Made by a program: the position numbers and the translations under genes. Shown in pieces: positions 45,116-56,600 of a stretch of 64,000 nt of DNA. Source of the stretch: Oreocharis arfaki (taxonomy: Eukaryota > Chordata > Aves > Passeriformes > Paramythiidae); NCBI GenBank assembly GCA_013398015.1, contig VZRR01002786.1, forward strand, positions 80,872 through 144,871, in the 5' to 3' direction. The notes under the pieces were generated by a model that did not search any database, had not been told where the DNA came from, and saw only the letters and a program-made list of their open reading frames with translations. The first letter of the stretch is position 1; every line of letters starts with the position of its first letter.

Positions 45116-46696
45116 TCCCAGGAACGTCTGTACCCAGCTCCTAGCAAGCAGCTGCTAAAAGTTGAAATCTTGTTGGGAACGACTTGAGGAAAAGCTCCAT
45201 CATGCAAAGAGTGCTTGCTTTCCATGAGACAATTTGGTGACAATTTGGGCGTTCACCACAGACTTCTGTAAGTCAGCAGTAAGGAATATAGCCCTCCACA
45301 GGATGATACAGCTCATCCCAAGCCAGATACTTAAAAGAGGTCACCACTGTCTATAAAGGGAGCTGAGGGATGTACTTAGATATGGGCTTTTAACTTTTGG
45401 GTATATGTGGCTGAGTGAAATGGAAATGGTGTATTTTTGGGGAAATACTCATAATTTCCAAGCCTGTGATAAATCCAGTTAATGCATGGTTACAAGTAGA
45501 TGATAGTTGCCAGCTGCTTCTCTCCAGCTAATTGCTGTCAGACTATTGGTGTGAGTCCAAATGGTCAGTGGCTTAGGGTGGATGGTGGGTGCATAGAGTG
45601 GAGCAGACCCTCTGGAGTGAAGGGAAGAGTTAATTTTAGCTCTTTTGCATAACACATCCCTCACTAATTTTCAGCTGCCTGCTAAGACTTGATTTTAAAC
45701 TGCTTTTCCAGAGTGGGTATCATTTTCTGACAAGCTGTGAAGAAGCAGGCAAGTGTGAGCAAGGGGAAGTGAGAAGTGGACAATCGCCAAATATTGTCCT
45801 CAAATGCAGCACAGAGGAATTGAAAACACCCCTCACGAAAGTAGCCTGGAGTGGGTTGGGTAGGAAGTGTCTGCTCTGATTGACCTACCCAATCTGTTCA
45901 AGGATCCAGTCCTAAACATGTCCAGGACTGGGCTCTTAGAGTAGGCTCAGCTGAGCTAGAGACCTTGCTTGATGCTGTCCTGTGTGTTATCCAGCCTCCT
46001 GTAAGGGTCATCACCTTCCCTGTCCCACCTTTGGGATGCTTTCATCCAGTTTGTAATAAGCCCTGAGGAGTTTCTGGAAAGCCAGGGCTTGGTGAAAAGT
46101 CTGCTGCTGGTGTGTCCCCATTAGTGTCTGTTTTTCTATCTCAACAGGGCACATGGTGGAGCAAGGAGGAAAGAGCTAACAAAAGTGTGGGATAAGGCCA
46201 GGCAGACTGAGTCATCCATGTAGGGTCTGGCAGGGACTGGTAAGCACCTGCTGCCTCCTAGCCTTTCAGCATGCGCTGGACAAAGCCCATTTCCTCAAGC
46301 TGATCTCTTGGATCCTCCCTTCACAGGCTCTGCTTACAAGTTAGCCCTACTGTGACCTGAAATCCAAGTGGCTTTTTCCCTTCATTGGGGTCCAAATCAG
46401 AGCCACACCAGGGCTGCTTAACATGGTGTCTCCGTAAGTGGGATGTTGAAGATATCCATGTCCAGAACATGGTACTGTTTCTTCTGTCCAGGTGAGCCAC
46501 CTGCATCAGGGCTGAGAGAAGGACCTGGAGAAGATGCATGGGTCTCATGGGGATGGAAAATCAGAGTCCTCTGCTGTGGCATCAGAAGGGCTGCTTGATG
46601 GCATAAGCCTGTGGGTGGCAGAGCAGCTCCTCCCCCCTGACCACGGACCTCCTATCCCAGAGACAGGAATGAGAGCAGGCAGCAAGGGAGGAAGTG
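45116..46696. other. Non-coding sequence with an AT-rich candidate element at 45410-45725
   Basis: No gene recognised. 45410-45725 is AT-rich with CCAGTTAATGCATGG, CAGCTAATTGCTGTC, GAGTTAATTTTAGC and TTTTGCATAAC strings (homeodomain- and octamer-like). It could be a conserved non-coding element. The remainder is unremarkable. Confidence 0.4.
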
Positions 46697-46763
46697 GGAA
46701 GGGAGGGCACAGGAGCCCTGAAAGGGAGCAGGAAGGGAGGGGGCAGGAGCCTTGCAAGGGAGA
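46697..46763 (+). repeat. Purine-rich tandem duplication, about 34-bp unit
   Basis: Two units start GGAAGGGAGGG at 46697 and 46731. Each continues with CAGGAGCC and a C/T-G-A/C-AAGGGAG ending, with a few substitutions between units. G-runs give weak G-quadruplex potential, but one loop is long. Confidence 0.7.
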
Positions 46764-48937
46764 TTCGGCAGGTTTTGGAAAGCACTGCGTTTGCACAATT
46801 CAAGTGGCCTGAAAGGAGCAGTAAAAGAAGGGCGCAGGGTTGGGCAGCAGCTGCCAGGCAGTGAATGTCCCCTGCTCCTTTTCCCTTAGTCTGCTTTGTC
46901 ACCTGCGCACAATTAGCCACGATTTATCACCCCAGGAGTCTGCAATAAGTCAATCAGCTGCCTGAGACTGCCTAGCCCCTCTGTTTCCAGTGAGCAAGTC
47001 TCCTCTTTCCCATGGGTGGCTGATTAGGTGGCTATCTACCCTTTTGTGTGGGCTCAGGGTGGAGGAGGCTGCTACTTCCCTGCCATCCTGGGCTCTCAGG
47101 CCAGGCGAGACCAACTGTCCTCACTGCCCTGATTGTCCTGCTGGGCAGTTGCACTGCTTGTCACTGCCCTGCTGGGCAGCAAACTCTGGTTGGCAGTGAG
47201 GCCAACCTCACTGTGCACAGTGTACAGTCTTGGGGTAGAAGCAGACATTTCGGGGATGTATGGTTCATCATACCTTGCAGGAGACGGTCCAGTCAGGCTC
47301 CATGTCAGGCAGGGTGCAAAGCTCCCTCTGCTCCTCTCTCCACCATTTTACCTAACTTGTTTCATGCTCTTGTACTCAAGACAACGGTCTTGGACAAATA
47401 TCTGTCTTCCCCTCATACAGAGAGAGATAATCTGGCTGAGCCTCATGATGAAGCCATGACTCATGTGAGGACAGCTAGGCTCAATGAGGATGCTGGTGCA
47501 AAATGAGGCTGTGATGAGATGCCCTCTGAGTCCAGCCTTGTGTGTCACTGAAACTCAGTTTCCACATTTTGTTGATGTTCCCTGCTGTAGAAAAGCACCA
47601 GCTGAACATAAAGGCTGATGAAACAGGTCCTGACAGGACCAGTTTAAGGTAACTGCACTGGCAAAGCCCTGTCCATTCATCAGGGCTCCAGGAGCCAGGC
47701 TTTTTGCATACCTCTGTTTGTGCATCTCTATTGCAGACTTTGACCTGTACTGTGTAAACCCTTTGGACACCTTGTCCAAGGTATGTATGATGAAGGTAGG
47801 ATGGTTTGCTCAGGTAGTAGAGAGCATAAGGAGGGAGGCTTAGACTTGCTCTGCTTTTCTCCCTTCCCCATTCCCCTGCCCAGACTTTTACATAGTGCTG
47901 CTGAGAACAGCAGAACTTTACACTTTGTACAGCTGCAGACTCCTGCCTGTTGCAGGTTGGATGAGAGGGTAAAGTGTGCCCAGGCTGCTACAGACCCTCG
48001 AGCCCTTGTAATGTGCTCTGCCAGCCTCTGATGGGGACCAGGCTGGGGAAGAGCCCTGCCTGTCTGTATCTCTCCTTTCCACACAGAAACCTTGTCCATG
48101 GGGATGCTTCTTATGGGCCCTGAACGGACTAGGCTGGGTTTTGCAGGGCTCTGCACAACATGTGAGTCTTCCTGTTCAGTCTCCTGAGGTAGCAGCTGAG
48201 TCATCTCAGCAGGAATGGGATGAGCAGCAGATTCTCTCTGTACTTCATGCCAGTCATCTGGCATGTGTCATCTGGCATGGCCCGTCTCTGTGCGTCACCC
48301 CCAAAGAGGTGGTGGGCATATCCAAGGGCACACAGGATGTTTTCTGGTCCAACTCAGGGCATGGATAAGCAGAGCACTCCAAAATTCCATGCTTTCTCTG
48401 CCATACCTCTAGCCCAGCCCTCCTCCCCAGAGCCTGCTCCTCTGCAGCCACTAAATTACCTCTTGCCTGCAGGAAGGAGAAGCCTTGAGCTGCCTCTGTT
48501 ATCACCACAAACACCATGGCAGCAGGAGAGGATGGGTGGTAACCCTGACAATGCTAGTAAGCAACTTGTGCTGTGCAGTGTGAGCAGCAGCCAGCTCATC
48601 CCACCAGGTAGACCCCGGGACAGTGACTCACAGGGGTGTCACAGCCAGCATGGTCCAAGCTGGTGTGTGGGAATTGCCCACGGTGCTTGGAGGAGCATTG
48701 CTGATTGATGGGATGAGTGCTCTTCTGCTGATTATATTTACGATTGCCTCCAGGGAACATGTCCAAAGCTCTGTTTTTTCTGGCTTGTTGTTTCCCTACC
48801 TCTTCCCTGCTGTCATGTTGCAGACACAGTCTGTAGTTAGTGTCCTGACCAAGAACTTGGAGCACCTCCTTCCTGCTTCTTCCTCCATGAACTGGTCATG
48901 AGGTGGGTGGCCTTCTGTTTTCATGAAGCTGTGTGTA
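46764..48937. other. Non-coding sequence, minor duplications only
   Basis: No gene. GTCATCTGGCATG is tandemly repeated at 48253-48280 (14-bp period). CCTGCTGGGCAG occurs twice near 47138-47180. Reading frames up to 178 codons (47728-48264, -) lack domains. Confidence 0.55.
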
Positions 48938-48977
48938 CCCCATCCCATCCTATCCCATCCCATCCCATCCCATCCTG
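48938..48977 (+). repeat. (CCCAT)n microsatellite, about eight units
   Basis: Seven CCCAT-type units with one CCTAT variant, followed by a CCTGT end unit. It also reads as GATGG-type repeats on the other strand (ATGGGATGGG). Simple array. Confidence 0.92.
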
Positions 48978-50170
48978 TCCCCCTATAGTTGTGTTTGCTA
49001 CTGGTAGCTATTAGCTGTGACAGTGACACTTGATCCTATAACAGGGAGGCCTGAATGGGAAGCAGAGAAGACCCTGAGGTACTCTCTTGAGCCACTATTG
49101 CCTCTGAAAAGGCAAATTGCTATAGTGGTAAGAAAGGACCCCTGGAAGAAGGTGCAGGGTAGCATGACTGGTAGTGTCCTGTCTGCCAAGCTTTTCCTCC
49201 CCAGTGCAAGCATGAGCTTCTGCCCTTGGCTGGTGGCTCCTGGAGCACCCTGAGAGTGTGGGGCTGCTGTCCCACTGCATGTCATTCAGGTGGATGAGCT
49301 CCAAATCCTACCCCCCCCAGGCCCCTGAGTTCTTGCACCAACACTCCTCCACTCCAGGGCTTCTCTCGTTCAAATGTTCAACCTGGTGCCTGAAGGTGAG
49401 CACCTGCTGGCCAGGGGGGTCCCAGCCTGGAGCTGGCAAGATGCAGCAGGACAAGATGAGTGGCTCACCCCTGAAAATTCCCAACCCATTTCCTGGCCAT
49501 GTCCTAGTTCAGAGACCTCTTCCTGTGTCAGAGACAGGTGGTTTCCTATGAATCCATAGAGAGCTGGGCTGTCTCTCCCAGGGTTCTGTGGAAGCAGTTG
49601 GAGGCCGCCTTCCCTTGTCCCATGGAGGGAGGTGGTTAGTGAAGCCTGTACTTGCCGTCCTGGGTGGTTTTTCAGCATGTGCCTCTGACATATGGCACAG
49701 AGTAGAGAAGTTGCCACATTGTTTCCAATGCCATTTGATCCAAAGAGCTCAGGCAGGGACAAAGCTCGCTAGAGCTGGTACGCAGCCCCAGCTGGGTCTC
49801 TGGTTACCAGCACTGCCTGCCTTGAAACAATCCCAGTGGGGTGAAATGCTGGTGGCCTGGGTGTGAAAACAGGCGAGTGTCAGTGGTTCCCTCTCCCTTC
49901 CCCAAAATAATGTTCCCAAAGGCGAAACAACATCATGGCAAAGTAGGTCCCTCCACCCCGTCCTGTTGGCTGGATGCATGTCCTTGCTGGTGCATGCCCC
50001 TGGACAATGCACCCAGGACCTGAGCTCCCTCTTGGGCAGGCTGAGCCAGCATATGCAGGCAATCATCCTTCCCCATCGCTGTGAACATTGGTATTTGATT
50101 TATTGCCTCTTCAGGAGGAACTCTTAGACTTCCTTTTGGAGCTGCAGGCAGATCTGAGCAGCTGTGTTTG
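48978..50170. other. Non-coding sequence, nothing recognised
   Basis: Ordinary single-copy sequence. Frames of up to 130 codons overlap on both strands. No repeat recognised until the SINE-like element. Confidence 0.55.
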
Positions 50171-50328
50171 GCATGGCAGAGTCTAGCGGTTAGAACCAGA
50201 GACGAGACGGCAGGACCCCTGAGCTCATTACTGTAATGAAGCTCGGGGAATTGGTTGTTGCTTATGGAGCTTTCAATTTAAGGAGGCCAGACTAGATGAT
50301 GGTCCCTTCTGGCCTTAAAACATATGAA
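50171..50328 (+). mobile_element. Ancient tRNA-headed SINE with CR1-type 3' tail (probable)
   Basis: The head carries an RNA-polymerase-III A-box-like string, TGGCAGAGTCTAGCGGTTAG at 50174. A weak B-box-like region lies about 45 bp later, as in tRNA-derived amniote SINEs. The tail at 50286-50328 (ACTAGATGATGGTCCCTTC, GGCCTTAAAACATATGA) matches the terminal block of old CR1 elements, which is how CR1-mobilised SINEs end. The middle holds a hairpin (50221-50244). The head/tail split is visible; the family name cannot be fixed without a database. Confidence 0.55.
50221..50244. repeat. Hairpin inside the SINE-like element
   Basis: GAGCTCATTA and TAATGAAGCTC pair around a CTG loop, giving ten base pairs with a single bulged A. 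It is an unusually clean stem for an otherwise diverged repeat. Confidence 0.75.
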
Positions 50329-53300
50329 GCTACAAATAACTCAGCCAATAATTAGAAATTTGAGTCTTGTTCCTGTGAATATTACAGGCTTGCTGGACTA
50401 GAAGCTGCAAAGGCTGCATCGAGCTTTCCTCGTGTTTTAAGAGAAGTCATTTCCTGGTAGTGGGTCCCCTGAGCAAATCCCAAGACTGATGTCATCGGCA
50501 TTGGTATGTAAGCACATGCAGGTAAACGACATCACTGTGAACTTGTGTCATGTCCAGCATCATCTAGATGTGGCAAATAAGGATAATAAAGAGGGAAAGG
50601 TCAGACTTCTCATGATCATGTCTCCTCTGTAGTTCGGACTGACTTTGGCATCCCTATCCCATCCCACAGAGCATGGGCAGAGCCTCCAGAAAAACAAAAG
50701 TGATGCTTGGTAAGAAAACTTGGAGGAGAAAATGCTACATTGTCAAACATGCATCTTCACCTGCTGGTCAGGGCATATCTCTGGGGGTGTTTTGTATCCC
50801 TAACATGTCCTGCCAATGCTCTTGCCTCTGTTTCCCATCCTCTTCATTTTAATTTGACTTCTTTTACTGATTTCAGGTCAAGTCTATGTGCAGGGTAACC
50901 CTGATGTTATGCGTATTTGGGGGCATGGGTGAGGAAGTCAAGATGTGGGTGGAGGACTCCTGTTTTTTCAGCAACAGATTTATGGCCACCTGAGCCTCAG
51001 TGGAAGTGTGGGGAGAGGTTTCATGGCAAACTTTGGGAACCTGTCACCAAATATGATTAGGAAGTGCTGTTATCCCAGTTTTTTATACAGCCCCACTCAG
51101 TGTTGTCTGTATCATCTCTCTTTTTCTCCTCACCTTTGCCGTATGTTGCTTGGTTTCACATAAGACATTTCAGACTTTCTTCTTTGTTCTTTTTAACCGA
51201 AAGCCTTGCACATATCAGTGTTTCTTCTTTCCCTACCTGGCTGCAACAACAGTTCCAGCACTGCCAGGAGGACACTGCATCCCTAGTGCTACATCCCAGA
51301 CCTGCCACTGCCTCCTCTGCCTTACAGAAGGGGCTGAGCTGGTGGAGGCAAGGTCAGAGTCAGGATATAAATCTGTACACAGCAGAGCTTGGCTGATCAT
51401 AACCAGTATCTTTGAAAGCCTGCAGTGAATCAGAAGACTGAGTTGCTCTCTTCTTCCACCAGCGTGTACATATGCAGCCTCTGAATGGGAAACAGCCATG
51501 GAAAAGCATATCCCTTGGGACCAGGGTAACAAGTCCCGGGCAGAGAAAAATGCACAAAGGGAGGAAAAGGGGGTGGCCATGTTACCAAGGGGATTCACTC
51601 CACAACAAACAAAAAGGTGTGACGAAATGCTGGGTTGCACACATGCAAACAGCAACCAGTGGTATTTCCTTGAGCAGGACCTGAATGAGAGATCAACAGC
51701 TCAGCATTGCACAATGGATGGGTTGGAGTCTCGTCTGTTCTTGTTTTCCCAGTTAAATGCTCTTTTTGAAATGTTTTATCTTTTGTAGTGTTTAATCTCT
51801 GCCATAAACTATGTGGGACACGTCATGAATTAGTGCTGCAGCAGATGCCTTGGCTTGGGAAGTTTCCATTTCTTGAATAAAATTCCTTCCCCTTATAATT
51901 TTGTAGCTTCAGCACACACATCCCTCTCTTGGATCTAGACAACAAGAGTAAAAACAGGGGTCACAACAAACACGAGAATCTTTCATTCATATCTGAAAAG
52001 ACCTGAAAAAGACCTTCCTATTCATGTCAAGAAGTCTTCCTGAGAAATCCTTTCTGCCTTGTTTTTTGCTGATATCTGTACTGCCCCAGGTATGATTAAT
52101 TCTCCTGCTCACAATAAAATGCTTCTCCTTTGCCTCTGAAACAGTCTGCAATTTCTCAATTAGTTGGTAAAACACACCATGCATTCACCTTAAGCAGCAA
52201 TGTGAACCCTGGCAGCTTTGCACCTGACAGCACAAGGGAGATTTGCCCTCGAGGGAAAACAGCTTGGCACTTGTAGGTTTCTGATGAAGGATGTTCCTGA
52301 CAATAGTTCAGAGGTGTTGGAGAAAGTGGTTTAAGTTTCTCAAAGGGCTGGTTGTTCTTGGGAGGCTCTTCCTCAGGTCTGTGAGGCTTGGGGTGGGCTT
52401 GGAAGGAGGGTGTGTTTGGGAAATCGCTGTGGGCCCTGGATCGGACTGATCCAAGTGCAGCCCCAGCCTGCCGCTGTTTCAGAACATACCTCTCATTCCT
52501 GCTGCCTCAATTACTGCAGCAGATCCCTTCCCTGCCAGAGCCCCAAGGACACAAACTGACACCTGCTGATCAGGCTTGGGCTCCTCTGGATCTCTGGGGC
52601 ACTGTGGGAGTAAAGGGACCTCTGCCAGCACTTCCACCCACACTAAGGGCTGCCTCACAGTCCCCCCAGGGATCTGGGGATCCTTCCAAAATGAAAGGCA
52701 GGCATGGATACTTTTGTAAGAGGAGAGAAGGTGTTGGAGGGCTTGGGAATGCTGGTGTTCTACAGGGTGTTTGCTAGCATGCGCAGGATTAACTGATGAT
52801 AGTGGGGAGCAGTGCTGGTGCCAGGGTTAGGACAGGCTGGGCTGAGACCAGGGTCCCTGGAAGCCTCTTGTAACTCCCTGTGTCCAGGACAGGTCTGTGG
52901 TTCTTGTGCTGAGGTCACTCTGCCTTGCAGCTGGAAAGCCCCCCTATAAATACTGCTGCAGGGAGCTCTCAGTCTTCACACATGATGATAAAAGCTGCTT
53001 GTTTGGAGCAGGGCTGACAGATACTGCCCTATTCCCTCCAGCAGCTCCTTGGGGTGATCTATGTGCAGGCGAAGTTAGGCAGGGTTAGCGTCTGGAGGCT
53101 GCAGCCTGGGGCTCGGCTGGGTGGGTGCAGCCTGGCTGGTAATTTATTGCTTTTGTTAGTGGCAGAGAGCAGGACCCGATTATACAGCACGTGTGCAGCC
53201 AGGGAAAACTATGAGCACTGGCTGATCTGCAGAGAGTGTAAAGCTCTCCTTATGGAGCCCAGCACTCTTGTTAAACTTTAAGGCTCGACTTCTCATCAGC

Positions 53301-53556
53301 CGGTGCAGCTGAGTGTGCAGCCTGCTTGCAGGAGAGGCACGGAGGGACAGAGCAGCAGCTATGTCCCACCACAGAGTCCCTCGGATGGTGCCACCCCTGG
53401 TGTCTGGGCCTCCCCTGGGAGAGACTGTCAGAGCGATATATAAATGAGTACCCCCATCCCATGTGGTGACTGAACCAGGATCCCAAATCTACCTTTAGTC
53501 CAGAAGAACTTGGGAAACCACCAGTGAACAGAAAACTGAAGCTTTCTGAAACCATG
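50329..53556. other. Non-coding sequence, nothing certain
   Basis: No gene recognised. 51760-52190 is AT-rich and T/C-biased. 53050-53290 contains GGTAATTTATTGC and TTGTTAAACTTTAAGG and could be a conserved non-coding element. The 255-codon minus-strand frame at 53271-54038 spans a CR1 fragment and has no domain, so it is not called. Confidence 0.5.
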
Positions 53557-53619
53557 GAGAGCTCGGGCTCAATGATCCTTATGGATCCCTTCCAACTCAG
53601 CTTGTTCTGTGATTCTGTT
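53557..53619 (+). mobile_element. CR1 LINE, very short 3'-end fragment
   Basis: About 63 bp: GGGCTCAATGATCCTTATGG, then CCCTTCCAACTCAGCTTG, then TTCTGTGATTCTGTTCTTCC, the standard CR1 terminal block with its short direct repeats. It is the most severely 5'-truncated copy in the window. Confidence 0.82.
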
Positions 53620-56600
53620 CTTCCAGTGATACTGGGGGTTTTGTCTAAGGTGGATCTCCCTCCATGCCATTGTAACCTGCCTTTATCACCAGTAAAGCCC
53701 ACAGTGGCTGCCCGCAAGGGTGCATGTGTTGCTGTGTATTTCCTGCCCAAGTTTGTCTGGTCAATTCCTAAACACCAGCTCTCCAAAGGAGTGGTTTTGT
53801 TCTCTAGATAAGGCACGCAAGTTCCTATTTTAGAAGCACAGAGAAGCTCATGCAGACTGACAGTGCAACTGGGTTCTGGTAGGATGGTATGGGACCACTG
53901 ATGGGATGTGGAGAAAGAAACCTGGAAGCAGAAAGAGCTGGAACACAAAAAATTGAAGACAGAGAATAAACCTGCAGTGTGGTCAGGCAACAGGATAGGA
54001 GACAATGGTATGTGCATGGATGCAGATGGAAAACTCATGGCCCACTGTGCTGAAAAATCTCAGGAGGGACCAGTGTGGTAGTTTCTAGATACCACATTGC
54101 CAGGGTGAGACTGGAAAGGAAGGACTGAGGAGGACCCAGCCCGGAGGGGTAGGTGAAGGGCCATCTGGAGACAACGTGCAAAGGGAACAAAACAGCCTTG
54201 GCTGCCACCCCACCCTGGTCTGTTATAGCAGGAGCAGTTGGTCTGAGAACTGCTCCTCCACTCTGTTTTCTCGGGCTGTTTTCTCCCAACAACTGGATGT
54301 TTGCATTCACATCTCAGTCCTTGTTTAGGCTGGGATACTGGATGATGACAAGGGAAGTAAAACACTGACACTGCTGAGCAGAAGGGAATGAAATCTAAGG
54401 TACTCATAAGGAACCGGACTCTTCCAGACTCCTTTATCTGAGGTTTCTGTGAACTGCAGTAGCCTAATTAATATTTTGGCTAAAGTAAAGGGAGCCTTGA
54501 AAGACAGATTCTCCCTCCTTGTCACAGAGCTGTGAAGACACAACATTGAGCATCCCCTTATTCTTCTTTAAATGCCTGAGGCAGCTTGACTTATCCAAAT
54601 GGCCCCATTTCTACCGTCCTGACATTTCTAGTGGGAAGATTGATCAAAATGCTCTCTTCATGAATTGCAAGTTCCCACTACTCTTTTTCCAAGTATCAGA
54701 AAGGAGGGGGAAGCATAAGTGTACGGCATAAATCCCTTGCGAGTCCCGTACCTGTCCCACTTTTAATTAAATGTTGTTAAATTATCCTCTGCTTCAGAAA
54801 CTTGGTGGCAACTTGGTGGCAGAGGCTGGTGTCTGGAGCAGCAGAGAAGATCCTCAGGCAGGGCTCAAGGGGAACACTCTTTTTTTGGTAGTGTAGATCT
54901 CATTTTAATATCCTGAGTTTTCTAAGTTATGTTGTTGGGAAATAAAGGCAAAAGGACAAAATAAAGGTGAAAGGACAGCTTTTCTGCATAGCTGGTGTAT
55001 AGTGAGGAGTCAGGAATATCTCTCACCGTGCCTGTGGTCTCTGATGTGGAGCTTTGCGATGCTGCTTGCTCTGCTGTCCCACCCCAGGTTTGCAAACCCA
55101 TTGGAAATGGCTGGAAAATGGGTTGCACCAGCACCCTGAAGGCAGGGGTGGGTGGTTGGGGTCTTACTTCTTGTCTTCACCCCCCTGGACAGCTCCAGCA
55201 TGGCCACCATGGCCTGAACCACATGCTGTCCTGGCCATCAGAACCTCATATCAATGTAAGTGGCCCTGTATCAAAGTATATTGAGCCCACCATCCAGCCG
55301 GCTCCTTGTCCTCCCTGTGCCCATCCCCACAGCCGCCCCAGGGCAGCTGCTTCCTCCCAGGACTATTTGGGGTGTTGCCGTGGGAGGCTTAGCAAATTCC
55401 CCGGGGCTGTGACTCTCCAGGAAGCCAGATACCAAAGCCTCTTCTCTTCCCAGACCCTCCCAGAGCCAGAGCCTTGCCTCAGCATCTGTTTATAACTCCT
55501 GAAGCTGGCCAGGCTGTTTGGTTTGGGATAAAGCACAGTCTGGCAGGACTCCTCCCTGCCACCACAGTGGCACACAGCCGCTTATCTTCCATGACAGACC
55601 CTTTCCAAGAGCCCTGGGAGCTGGGCTGCCCAAACTGGCCCCAGAAGGCGTGTGCTCGGGATGGGTGTGGGAGGAAGACAGCAGTACCAGCTGGGTTTAA
55701 TCATCCAGGATGTGCTGGGGAGCTGGGTGGGATGGCTGTGGTGGCAGGTGCTGGTGCTGGAAGCAGGGAGATAGCCTGGGAATGGATGTGATGTGGGAAT
55801 GCATGTAGGGAGAGGTGTGGAGGAGAGTAGATTCTGGCCTTGCTGGGCATGATGGCCACAGGGAAGTCTGGGTATCAGATTCCAGGCAGAAGGAAATTCC
55901 TTTGCAACCAGCTGAGTTTGGGGAGGGGCACCAAGCCTGTACTTCAGCACTCCAAGATGGCCCAGGAGGGTCCCAAACATTTTGTGGGTGACTGATCAAG
56001 CAAGGCACTGGCCTGGCTGCTCACCCACCAGCTTGAGGACCCTAGCTTGTGCTGGGGTGCTGGGGCCATGAGGGGAGCATATGCACATAGGGACATGGGC
56101 TGCTCTGCCCCTTCCCCTGTTCTGCCCCACGGAGAGCTCTTCCGTGCATGACAGCAGCACCACCAAGGGTGCTCCTCCAACAGGGAATGCTGGTATCCAG
56201 GGCACAGTACCAGCAGGATGGACACAGGGTTCTACCAGCATAGGGCTTGAACGTCATGCCTGGCCTCTGTTCTGGCCAGCTGACCTTTGCACCAGGCTGG
56301 GGCTGGTCTCCTCCCAGGGAAAGCATGCGGTGCTTTCCATGTGGAGATGGACAAACCAGGACAAGCCGAAGGGCACAGCTCTGCCTGTTGGTGTCATTGA
56401 CACAAGTAGCCTCCTCTGCTCTCCAGATGTGGTTGTAGCAAGAGCGTGGTGGCCCTACTGCCTACACAGAGGATGCTGTCAAAGACGTGCAGCCCTGGGT
56501 GGCTCCAGCCTCTCTCTTCCGTGCTCTGTGCACTGGGTCGCTGCACTCTCAGACCTGCAGCACAGGGCATGGCCCCCAAGCACAACCTCTCACAGGCAGC

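Noticed and set aside
53271..54038. 255-codon minus-strand reading frame, the longest without Ns
   Set aside because: It runs across a CR1 3' end, has no domain, signal peptide or low-complexity bias typical of a real protein, and shorter frames overlap it on the other strand.
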